Assembly: GCA_963920635.1 (NCBI GenBank)
Contig: OY987302.1
Span: forward strand, 31,471,278-31,535,277
Direction: 5' to 3'
DNA length: 64,000 bases
Origin: Pseudeuparius sepicola
Taxonomy: Eukaryota; Arthropoda; Insecta; Coleoptera; Anthribidae
Shown: positions 32,787-43,800 of the stretch, one piece after another
How positions within the stretch are numbered: the first letter of the stretch is position 1
Layout: the number at the start of each line of letters is the position of its first letter
The notes under the pieces: model-generated
Told to the model about the DNA's origin: nothing
The model's input: the letters and a program-made list of their open reading frames with translations, nothing else
The model's database searches: none
Program-made: the position numbers and the translations under genes

Positions 32787-33291
32787 TATGGCTATGGTTT
32801 TCCAGGGCATTTTCTATTTTGAACATAATTTCAAAACACATGGCAGCCTGACTAAAATCATACCAAAATGTATAGTTTTCGAACAAATATGAACACTCTT
32901 CCATATGAAGAACCCAGGATGACTGATTCATACCTTATTATCGTGAAAATATACTCATCATAATGTGTCATAAAAATCTGTCACTAATGTTTACATCCCA
33001 GCAGATAATTCCATATCAGAGAACAGATTCAACCAGCTCCTGATATATGTTAAGTATTATGTTCTTGTTCAGTGTTTGTCGGAGCTAGTAGAACTTCCAG
33101 ATTGCATTCTTATTTTGTTTGAGGCATAATCAATATGCAGATCCCATCTAAGGTATTTCTTCATATACATTAATAAATATTTAACAATTTAACAATTTGG
33201 CAGATCAGTGATGCAAAAACAGGTGTAAATGAATTTTCTACGATATTAAACTATTACTCTGCTGTCTACAGATATAAAATTATTTTTATAG
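32787..33291. other. Non-coding sequence upstream of the SNRNP70 exon
   Basis: Positions 32810-32990 match the terminal part of the 14190-25606 composite (GGCAGCCTGACTAAAATCAT, CATATGAAGAACCCAGG, TGATTCATACCTTATTAT). The remainder is intron: a TATTAAAC word at 33244 could be a branch site, with two acceptors at 33271 and 33291. Confidence 0.55.
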
Positions 33292-33598
33292 GTGGCGGCC
33301 TTGGAGGGACTAGACGAGGTGGCCCTGATGTCAACATTAAGCATTCTGGAAGAGAAGATAATGAACGGGAAAGAGAACGATATAGATTAGAGAGGGAAAG
33401 AGAAGAACGGGGTGGTCGGGAAAGAGAAAAACTTGGTGGTTTTGAACGACGAAGATCTCGTTCCAGAGAAAGAAGAAGGCGATCAAGGTCAAGGTCACCT
33501 AGAAGGGACAAAAGGAGACGAAGTAAAGATAAAGATAGAAGCAGAGATGAACTTGACGATAGTATTGATGGCAGAATGAAAGAAAAAGACAGAGAGAG
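33292..33598 (+). CDS. SNRNP70: U1 snRNP 70 kDa protein, internal exon (glycine-rich and RE/RS region)
   Basis: This exon encodes about 102 residues of U1-70K, the RRM protein that binds stem-loop I of U1 snRNA in 5' splice site recognition. It begins with [11 protein letters not shown], then [11 protein letters not shown], which matches the segment just after the RRM in animal U1-70K (human [23 protein letters not shown]). An arginine/glutamate-rich stretch follows, then an RS/SP-rich stretch ([28 protein letters not shown]). The acceptor is TATAG at 33287-33291 and the donor is AG/GTAATA at 33597-33602. The exon starts in phase 1 and ends in phase 2, which fits the exon at 62247. The RRM lies in upstream exons not found here. 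A 246-nt frame on the opposite strand is a shadow of the arginine-rich codons. Identity is very likely; the exact start depends on acceptor choice. Confidence 0.88.
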
Positions 33599-34409
33599 GT
33601 AATATCCATAGGGATGCTTTAAAATTAAAAGATATGTTAGATGACAATATGGATGTAAAAAGGCTGTAAATTGCCTTCTAATTAAATCTGAAATAAAAAT
33701 GCGACAATTCTTCTGTAGAGAAGAAGTGCCTGAATTAGTCGGAATTCACGGAACGCTTTTATTAGTGTTACTGCCTCTGTGACTATTGCTACATTATGGC
33801 CAGTAGCAGTAGTAAATATTTTCAGACTCCCGTGCTTCCACTAATTTTGACTCAGCTGGCTTTTGCCTCGTAGGGGGCTCTGTTTTAATTAATTGTTTTG
33901 CAGCTTGAGATCATCTCACACAGAGCCATAATAGCCATCAATGTTTTGGTAGTACAGTTGTAACACAAAATTCTCAATAGGGTAGCATACTACTGGTATA
34001 AAGTTTACAAAATACCATATAATATAACTTTCTAAGTCTTCGACAAAATCAATCACAAGTTACTGCTTTTGTTCTTGATTTTTAATAATGATCTGTTGAA
34101 GGATCTTAATTGTAGCGAGAACTTACTTGCATTCACTGATAACAGGTTGAACTTGAGTCCATCGGAATGCAAGTTTGTAACTTTCTGGAGGAAAAAAAAC
34201 AATGAATGCCAAATACTCTATTGCTGGTACCATGATATATATCGGGACTCCATTTTTAAAGATGAAATTGTTGTACTTTTCACAGAATAGTTGCGCTGAA
34301 GAACGTGTACTTTGGCTATGTTCGCTCAAGAAAGAATATGCCCCTCTGATTTGGAATCCTCTGTATAATAACCAGAAGCTGCTATTGGAAAGTTTCATTA
34401 TCATTATCG
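33599..34409. other. Start of the long SNRNP70 intron, no gene
   Basis: Mostly unique-looking AT-rich sequence; overlapping short frames on both strands around 34070-34440 show no family features. Confidence 0.45.
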
Positions 34410-35199
34410 TCGTTGCCACGATGAAACCTCCTATGTGCAAAAAAACTAAATTTTACAGGAAAAGCAAAAAGTAATTAAATATAATGCACACTAAGAGAAG
34501 TTAACCTTTTTTGATACAAAATTATCTACTACTGTATCTCACATGTCTATTTACTTTCAGGCAGGTTTAGTTAATTTAACAACAAAAAATCAACACTTTT
34601 TGGTAGGAAATGCTACATAGGAGATTTCAACTGATCACCAAAAGATTCACATAGGGGGATTCATTTGTTTATAGAAATAATTATTATAAGAAACCATGAT
34701 TGAACAGTGATACCTTTTTATATATTGAGCTTACGCATATAAAAAGTAATATTTTATTATGTAATTATTATTTTGTCTCCCTCCACTTTGATTATTTTCT
34801 TTCTCTTGCTGCTGATGGGGAAGGCTGTCATAAAACATGTGGTGATATCTTTCTATGACAGATTTTAGTTCTTGAAGGTGCATGCATTTTGAATCAGAAA
34901 TTGGTGGCGGTACTTGTAGAGAGGTTCCAGATAGTTTTTAAAATCTGCCTGCGCTTTTCTTTGCAACAATGTTTGGTATTCAGCTGAGTGCTGAAATTTG
35001 CATAAAATTTTGCCGTCAGGTAAATACTGTAAAGCACTAATAGCTGGCCATAGACACACACTTTTGCTGACATGCTTATACGGGGCAGATCTACCCCATA
35101 AACACACGTTTTTATTTGCAGCCCCCGTAACAATCGAGACTTGGTCCTAGGCGGGAGGGTAAACATTCTATCACACCCGCACACTACAAAATCTTATAG

Positions 35200-35373
35200 T
35201 GGTTACGCTGCCTCCTCTCAGTATATTTAAAGAGACCAGTAGTTGTACACAAAAAGTCAGAGATGACAATTTTTTTATGTATTATGTACAAAATAAAAAA
35301 AGGCAAGAAACTCCAACTGCTTGCGTTTTTAATCAAGAACAGATCCCATCCCAACAACGATTCAGCAGTACCA
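35200..35373 (+). repeat. BEL/Pao 5' LTR
   Basis: 174 bp, TG...CA. It lacks a ~10-bp AGAGGTACGC segment and a few bases present in the 3' LTR; otherwise highly similar. Confidence 0.88.
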
Positions 35374-35649
35374 GAAAATTGGTCCAACAAGCTGTGATTG
35401 GCTCCAATGTGGGAAACAAATTCACACAGCAAGGGCGCGACGGTTTCGCCATTGCCATTTCGTCAGTTGATACGGGGAACAGGCGTTCTGTCAGCGGAGG
35501 CACTAGAACACCACGTGGGTTGCGGGTCTCTACGATTATCTCAGAGCTGGCCCTATCCTTCCCTTTCCTGTAAGTCCATTCCATGTACGAGATTTCCTTG
35601 CTATTTGTTTCTATCCATGCAGTAGTAGGACGAGTTACAATTACCTATA

Positions 35650-36431
35650 ATGGAAGATCTAGGAAAGTTAAAACTGAGACGTATTCAATTAAAAGCTCAA
35701 GTTACGAGAATCAATACGTATTTACAATCTTTAGATCAAAACAATATTCAAGAATATGAAATTAAGCAGTTAAATTCTCTGTTAGAGAGACTGCAATGTA
35801 CCTTGAATAAGTTTGATGAAGTTAAATCTGATATCGAGCTGGCCTTAAGTTCCGAAAATCAAATACTAGATGCCGAAGATCTAGAAAGATCTAGATTCGA
35901 GGATACATATTTTGATTTAATAGGTAGGCTTAATCAAGTAATTAAGAAGTTTACCAAAAAACGTAACCAGAGTTCTGAGTCAATGTCTGAAGCTACCTCT
36001 ACCACAAATTTACAATTGAAACTTCCAGAAATCAAGCTACCCACATTTAATGGCGACTTCGACAAATGGCTGGAATTTAGAGACTCTTTTGTGGCTTTGT
36101 GAAGTCGAGAAATTTTATCAGTTAAAGTCATTTCTCGAAGGTGAACCATTAGATTTAATTGCCTCAATAACAGTTAGTAACGATAACTATTCAGTAGCTT
36201 GGTTGGTACTCAAAGAGCGATACGAGAATTTACAACTAATAGTACACCATTATGTTGCCAAATTGTTTGAGTTTCCCATTCTTGTTAGAGAATCGTGTTC
36301 TGACCTACTGAAGTTATATGATACATTTACCAAAAATATTAGGTTTCTTAAAACTCTTGGCCAACCAACGGATTAATTTATTTAATCAGCAACAAATGTG
36401 ACAATTCAACTACTCGAGCTTGGGAATCTTA
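35650..36431 (+). pseudogene. BEL/Pao Gag, N-terminal part
   Basis: From ATG 35650 the frame reads MEDLGKLKLRRIQLKAQVTR, a coiled-coil-like leader, then ATSTTNLQLKLPEIKLPTFN and WLEFRDSF. After a shift at about 36095 it continues KFYQLKSFLEGEPLDLIAS, NYSVAWLVLKERYEN and TKNIRFLKTLGQPTD. 'LP.I.LPTFNGD...W..F.DSF' followed by 'K..YLK..L.GEA' is the Pao/BEL Gag signature. A deletion removes a few residues at the shift, and stop codons follow 36373. It is cut at 36431 by the giant foldback. Confidence 0.88.
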
Positions 36432-36570
36432 AGTAGGTAAGGCAGGTGTTGGGACCATCCCCTCCACTTTCCTCCTAGGCCCCGCCCCCTTTCCTGGCGA
36501 CCAATCGTAGCGCTCTAACCTATGACGCTCGACTTGTGGCGCCAAATTCAAACCGTGGGAGATAATGGTC

Positions 36571-36690
36571 CAGCATCTCATGGTCCAGCATCTCATCTCG
36601 AGGTCCAGCATCTCCAGCATCCCATCTTGAGGTCTAGCATCTCATCTCGAGGTCCAACATCTTCAACATCTCGCGGTCCAGCATCCCTCT
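36571..36690 (+). repeat. Terminal minisatellite of the giant foldback (left)
   Basis: Repeats of GGTCCAGCATCTCATCTCGA with variants; the inverted copy lies at 47118-47236. Confidence 0.85.
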
Positions 36691-36721
36691 GACGTCACAA
36701 ATTCTGAAAATAAAAAAAATC

Positions 36722-36790
36722 TGCCAGTTTTCGAACCTGCGACCATCGGTTTATAAAATCGACGCTCCAACCAACTGAGCCATCCACGCA
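36722..36790 (-). tRNA. tRNA-like relic in left arm of giant foldback
   Basis: The - strand shows an A-box-like GGCTCAGTTGGTTGGAGC (D arm GCTC/GAGC), an anticodon loop TTTATAA (anticodon UAU if real), and a B box GGTTCGAA. The acceptor stem does not close, and the anticodon stem has an A-C mismatch. The + strand counterpart in the right arm (47039-47087) has lost the A box but has a better T stem (CAGG...CCTG). Probably tRNA-derived, not a working tRNA gene. Confidence 0.5.
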
Positions 36791-36839
36791 TTTGAAAATA
36801 ATACTTTAAAATGGTGTAAACTAGATTCTCGGTGATGTC

Positions 36840-39800
36840 ACAGAATTAAGAATAAGTAAAATACAAGGTGTCTCAAAAGCAACTGATACGTCAAAAATTA
36901 TATACAGGGTGCGTTAAATCAAGGGAAAGTCAAAACAGCCTTAATAATTTCATCGCGTCACAGACTTTTCTCGCAGAGGGCTGGACAACAAAAATATACA
37001 AGGTAGGTAAAAATAGTTGATATGTAAAAAAATCATATACAGGGTGAGACAAAAATAAAAAAAAGGCCTAATTTCAACACGTGACGTCTCAGACTTAGGA
37101 ATAAGTAAAATACAGGGTGAATGAGAAACTAAAGCAAAAAGTACCTTAATAATTTTTCGTTACAGATTTTTTTCAATTAGTGTAAGTACAAGATGGACAA
37201 CAAAAATATACAATGTGTGACAAATAAAAACAAAAGGGCCTTAATCATCACGTGGCGTCTCAGAATCAAGAATAAGTAAAATACAGCGTGTCTCAAAATT
37301 CACATTTGTACAGTATAGAACAAAAACTAAAGCTAAAACCGTGTTAATCTAAAGTCAAAAGGACCTTAATCGTTGTGTGACGTCACAGATTTGTCTTAAA
37401 TAGTACAGGGATGGACAACTAAAATATACAAGCTGACATAAGAAAGCCAAAAAGGCCTTAATAATATCTAGGTACGATGAAAAACAAAGCCAAAAAGGCC
37501 TAATTTCACCACGCGGCAATGCAGATTAAATATGTATCTCAAAATTCAGACTGGGGCAATGGCTAAAAGGGCCTTAATCGATGCATGATTTTTCTCAAAT
37601 AGGTGGACAACAAAATATACAGGGTGGTCAAAACAGCTGATAAAGAAAAATCGTGTGACAAAAGCCAAAAAGACCTAAATTCATCACATGGCGTATCATA
37701 ATTATTAAGAACAAGTAAAATACAGGGTATCTCAAAGGAAACTGGTATGTCAAAAATTATAGACAGGATGCGTTAAATCACGGGTAAGTCAAAAGGACCT
37801 TAATAATTTCATCACGTGGCGTCTCAGAATTAAGAACAAGTAACATACAGGGTATGGAAAAATTCATATTTATACAGGATAGGGCAAAAATCAAAGCAAA
37901 AACGACGTTAATCTAAAGCTAAAAGGACCTTAATCATTGCGTCGCAGATCTTCTCAAATAGTACAGGGCCGGACAACAAAAATATACAAGGTGACCAAAA
38001 CATAAGAAAGCCAAAAGACCTTATCATCTGGCGTCTCAGAATTAAGAATAAGTAAAATACAGGGTATCTCAAAATTCAGGATAGATCAAAAACCAAATGC
38101 TAAAAGGGTCTTACTCATATCAATACTTGTAAAAATTGTGTACTATGGTATTTGTCCTATTGATAAGATTATTTTTTATATAGATTTGCCCGTGTTAGAA
38201 TTTTTGAAGATATAAAATATAAATAATATTGTGGGTATAAAAATAATTTTTGTAATTTTAACCACACGTTTTTGGCGTTTTCACTTCGTTTTGACGTTTA
38301 CGTGGCGGTATTTGGTGTTTACACGAAGTTTTGACGTATACCCGGAGCTTGGCATTCAAATAGACGACAAAAACCAATACCAAAACGGTCTTACGCGTCT
38401 CAAACAAAAAATATTCTATTGGTATAAGATTCAAAACACAGCGTGAGACAATCTACGTAATAAATTCCCAATCTCAAAACGGCCTTCTAACCAGATGCTT
38501 TTCCGCTTAATGACCTGAAAGTTAATAAGAAATTCGATGTAGGTACAGCGTGTATAAAAAACAAAAACCAAAAAGACGTTACTCCACGCGGAATTCCACA
38601 GGTACCAAAATGGCATTTTTCCTAAACGACGTGCAGACTTAGTCAAAAAGTATATTTAAAGAGAGGCAAAACTTTTCGCGAAATTGTTTGTGTGCATAAA
38701 TGCATCGTGAAATAAGGTCAGCTACGAAAACGCTGGTCGGCCAACACCGGCCGCTGGTAAAGGCATTTGTCGTCATTTTTCAACCATACAGGGCAAATAT
38801 TGCATCTTCAGCGATATCAAAAATAAAAAAGTAGGTTGTGGGCATCGACACGTCTGACAAAATAGGTGTCGAAATTTCACACTTGTAAAATTAATAATTT
38901 CAGAAGTAAGTAAAATACGGCACCAGGATTCGAACCTACGACCACTGGAGAGACAAAAACTAAAAGGGCCTTAATAGTTTCAGCATGTGACCTCGTAGAA
39001 CTAAGAATATAGAGTGTATCAAAATTATTACTATTATTAGTAATAATTATTACATCCGTCAGTTTGGAGTATAGCGACTTCGAATAAGCATACGATATTT
39101 GACATAAAATTGTATTTTCATATTCTTTGGGTAGTTTGAATAATTTGCTTACAATCTGCTAAACCTGCCTTCGGTTTCGGAAACAAAAATCGTCTAAGGC
39201 GCCCGGTCGTTACGGATTTTCATGGTGCTAATATTATAAAAATTAATATACAGGGTACGTCAAAACACGGCGCAAACGGAAAGCCGAAAGGGCCTAATTT
39301 CATCGGGTCACAGAATCTTTTTCAGACTGCTAAGTACAGGGTGGACAACAAAATACACGGGTGTGACAAAAGCCAAAAAATACCTAACTTCATCACGTGG
39401 CGTATCATAATTAATAAGGGAAATACAAGGTGTCTCAAAGAAAACTGTCAAAAATGTATACAGAGAACTCAAAAACTGTAAATACAGAGTGGATAAAAAC
39501 ATAAGAAAATTACATCTCAACACGTGACGTCACTGAATTTTTCAGACTGCATATAGGCCGGCCAAAAATCAATACAAGGTATATCAAAAATTTATATACA
39601 GTGGGAATAAAAACACATACAAAAATTCCGAACTATGGTATCTGACCAAATAACTGAACTACCAAAGCCAACGCGAGTAAAAATTACTCATTTAGAAAAA
39701 TAGATCCATACAAAATTAATTGACGTTCTCTCCTGTATGCTACAAACCGGCCGGCACAAACCGTAAAATTGGGCAAAATATGCATACTTAATTCGTAGTA

Positions 39801-42470
39801 AGACAAGACTTTGAATATTTTTTCGTAATAATTACCTACACACGAGCCTGAAATCTAATCTATAATCTTCAAATAAACACACAAAATATGACATAAAAAT
39901 AAAACATCACGTGAAGTCGCAGAATTAATGTATTGGTCGTATAAGAATTCAAAATTTCGCTATTTGTTCTAATAATACAAGAATTTTTAAACTAAAACGC
40001 AGGGACTGATGGCGTACTAAACCCCCTAATATCAAAACGGTCTGTGAGATGGACAAAAAAACGAAAACTTGATTTTTAAAAATGGTTCTTTTACCAAAGG
40101 GCCGACAAAAGCCGTAAAAATTGATCAGAATATGATGGGAAGGTAAAATGACACGACACATAATAGGTTAATACAAAAATCACACCTCTTAATTCGCAAT
40201 ACCGGGGTGTACAAAAAGTACTCAACAATAGAAGCGAATATTTTTCGTTATACCTCTATACGACAAAAAAAAACTTGCAAAAAAACCTTGTCAGCAGTTT
40301 CCCAAATATAAAGTGCAACACATGTATAAAAATCTAGTTCACGGCCGAAAGGAATGGCAAAGATCTCTAAATTAAACATAAAAAATTAACGTTACAGGAT
40401 GTCTCGAATTTCTTGGATGGGACAGAAACAATTTTTATTAAAAAACTCTCAAAAAGTAAGACAGTCTAAATCTCCAAATCTCAAAACGACCTTCTAACCA
40501 CAGACGATTTTCAGCTTAATGGCGTGAATAAAAAAAATCGATATACATATAAAAACAAAACCAAAAAAGGCTATGGGGACCTTAATCATCACGTGACGTC
40601 ACAGATTATTTTCTCAACAAAGTGGGCAAAACAGCTATTAAAAAATCTCTAAAACCAAAGCCAAATCGACCTTAATAGATCGTGACAGAATTAAGAATAA
40701 ATACAGGGTGTCACAAAAGTAACTCAAAAATTTATATACAGGATGGGACCACAGCCAAAAAGGACTTTAATAGATCATGACAGAGTTAAGAATACAGGTT
40801 GGGCAAAAAAAAGAACTGTAAAAATTCATGGATGCGACAAAAGCCAAAAAAGCCTAACTTCACGGATGGGACCAAAGCCAATAGGACTTTAACATCCCGT
40901 GACAGATTTATAACAAGGCGGGCAAAATACGGTCAAAAAGGCCTAATTTCATCACGTGACAGATTTAAGAACGAGTAAAATACAGATAGGTATTTTCAAA
41001 AATTCTGAACTATTTGTTCTAATTTTTAAGTTAAAACTACCAAAGACAAGCGATACAATATTAAAACGACCTTATACTCACGTCTGGGCATGCAGAATTA
41101 CACACAGATCTAAGGATTTGTTTTCAAAAGGCATTTTTCCGACACACAGGCTTAACAAAAAAAAGCACATTGAAAGATATACGCTAAACCTTTCGCGAAA
41201 TTAGTAGGTATGTTAAAAATTAGATCTTAGCGTGAATAAAGATAGGCTACGGAACACAGGGCGCAGGGATTTAAAAGATATACGCCAAAGGCGTGTCGCG
41301 AAATTAGTGATCTAGACAGAAAAAATTGAACATTTCTGGGTCAATACGTTGGCTCGGTCATTAACCCCTGGAGCTTGCCGACAGGGACTTGCAAAAAAAA
41401 AAGCTTGCTCGGCACTTTTCCCAAATATTTCACAAGTGGTATATCAACAGCTACAAAAAAGAGAATCTTGGTCGCGGGTAGCGGCGTACGAACGGAAGGA
41501 TAAATGGCAAAATACAGGTCTCTAAATTGAACATTTTCTCAAAAAATTAACGATACGGCGAAATTCATGGTGGAGACCAAAGACAAATGGACTTTAAGAG
41601 TGACAGAATTAATACAGGGTGTGCCAAAATGTATGAATGTGACCAAAGCCAAAAGGACATTAATAGGTCAGATTTAATACAGGATGGGCAAAGGCGGCCA
41701 AAAAAAAAGCCTAACTTCAGAATTAAGTACAATAATAAAGGCACAGAGTGATTCAAATACCAAAGCCAAAAAGCCTAATTTCATCACGTGACAGATTTAA
41801 TACAGGTTGTGGCAAAAGCAACTCTGACGGGACTAAATCCAAAATGATCTTAAGCGTCACAATTTTTCTCAAGTAGCATAGGTTGTCAGCGAAAAAAATG
41901 GCGACATAATGTTTTAATAAAAAAGTATGTTCTTTGGTCGCGGGGCACAGATTGTTCAGAAACCGGCTTAGATGTCCATCACCAAGCGCCTAAGAACGTG
42001 TCCCTAAAGGATAAGGAAGAAAATCCGTTAAGTAAGTAAAACATATTGTTTCTACTGTGCATTATGAAATTTCGAAACGATAACGAAAATTTTCAAAATC
42101 AGCATAAGGCATCAGCAACAACAAACATGCAAACTAGGTCACGGGCAATGGCGTACGGACGGGAGGGATAAAATGGTAAAATTTCGGGTCTCTAAACTAA
42201 ACATTTTCTCAAAAAATTAACGATACAGGATGTCTCGAAATTAATGTTTCTTAGAATACACGACAAAAATTCACGGATGGGACAAAAGCCAAAAGAGGAC
42301 TAATTTCATCACATGACAGAATTAAGAATAAATACAGGGTGGACGAAAGCAACTGATATGTCAAAATTCATATACAGGATGGGGCAAATACCGAAAGAAC
42401 CGTAATATTTACGTGACGTTACAGAATTACTTTTCGACGACGTGCAAATTAATAGCAGATGAAATATACT
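36840..42470 (+). repeat. Left-arm module field of the giant foldback
   Basis: About a dozen TACAGGGTG-type words (for example 36903, 37032, 37110, 37616, 40705, 42333) each follow AAGAATAAGTAAAA-like sequence and CACGTGACGTCAC / CACGTGGCGTCTC. CCAAAAAGGCCT or AAAAGGACCTTAAT separates them. A second tRNA-like 3' half (GGATTCGAACC) is at 38946-38960. No gene; frames here are short and shared with the other arm. Confidence 0.8.
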
Positions 42471-43129
42471 TGTAAACATCCCGAACTATGCAATTTCTCC
42501 TAATACTAATTTTCAAGTTAAAAAAAAGGTCTGCCAACACAACAACGGGCGGTGTGCTAAATCCCTAATCTCAAAACAACCTGGTCGAAAAATCGTAAGT
42601 AAAAATACCTCTTTGGGCATTATTAAGTATAGATTAATTTAGAAAAATGGATATAAATTAATTCATCTCCATCAAACCGGCCATCAAAAATCGTAAAAAT
42701 TCTTAATTCAAATCTTAAATCGCAGTAACAGCGTGCACAAAATTTTTTTCTCAGATTTAGGGATTTTTGTGGAAATTTATATATGGACTTAATAAAAGAA
42801 AAAGGTGCATTAAAAGATAGAAGTACGTAAAAGGTGTAATGTAATAATTTTCGACACATTCCACGAAATCTAACAAAGGGAACCTCATGTATTGCAGAGA
42901 GATAGAACTTTATTATTGGCGGTCATGAACCTCTGGGAGCTTGTCGACAGGCATGGACTTGTAGTAGATAACCCTTTTGTCAGCATTTTCGATACAAAAT
43001 AAATACAACCCAAGCAAACAAAGAATTATCTGTAACTGATCTCAAATTGAAATTTCTCCCCAACGCTGCCGGATAACACAATGTGCCTGGAGTTCTCGTT
43101 TTTTAGTAATTTCATAGAATGAAGGAATA

Positions 43130-43800
43130 CCGCCATGGAAGGCCATGAACTACCATGGAACGCCATGAACTACCATGGAACGCCATGGACTACCATGGAA
43201 CGCCATGGACTATCATGGGACGCCACGCACACCACGCGCGCCACGCATGCACGTCACGCACGCCCGTCACGCACGCCACGCGCGTCACACATGCACGCCA
43301 CGCGCCATGCACGCCACGCACGTCACGCACGCGCGACACGCACGCCCGTCACGTTTCACGCCCACACGCACGTTTTACCCACGTTTGACCCACGTCTCAC
43401 GCACGCAGGGCGTTTCACGAAACTCGGGCGTAATCTCGGGCGTAAACTCGGGCGTAATATTGCTACAATATATCCTACGCCCGAGTTTACGCCCGAGTTT
43501 CGTGAAACGCCCTGCGACCGTGAAACGTGGGTCAAACGTGGGTAAAACGTGCGTGTGTGCGTGAAACGTGACGGGCGTGCGTGGCGTCCGTGCGTGGCGT
43601 GCGTGCGTGTGTGCGTGACGTGCGTGCGTGGCGTGCATGTGTGACGTGCGTGACGCGCGTGCGTGGCGCGCGTGACGTGCATGCGTGGCGCGCGTGGTGT
43701 GCGTGGCGTTCCATGGTAGTCCATGGCGTTCCATGGTAGTCCATGGCGTTCCATGGTAGTTCATGGCGTTCCATGGCAGTTCATGGCGTTCCATGACGGT
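43130..43800. repeat. Minisatellite core at the symmetry centre of the giant foldback
   Basis: On each side: four or five ~20-bp units of CCATGGAACGCCATGRACTA, then CACGCACGCC-type units for about 170 bp, then CTCGGGCGTAA units. The sides are inverted about TAATATTGCTACAATAT near 43464. His/Arg/Thr-rich frames in all directions come from the repeat. Confidence 0.9.

Noticed and set aside
1..33291. Search for upstream SNRNP70 RRM exons
   Set aside because: I found no stretch resembling the RRM motifs (LFVARVNY, RGYAFIEYE) near plausible splice sites; small exons could still be missed by eye.
33266..33511. - strand 81-codon serine/leucine-rich frame
   Set aside because: It is the antisense of the SNRNP70 arginine-rich exon, which has homology and splice sites on the + strand.
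36722..36790. Functional tRNA gene
   Set aside because: The acceptor stem does not pair and the copy in the other arm lacks the A box, so it is called a relic only.
43135..43794. Several 80-139 codon frames, His/Arg/Thr-rich, both strands
   Set aside because: They come from the CACGCACGCC and CCATGG minisatellites at the palindrome centre; the same peptides appear from both strands.
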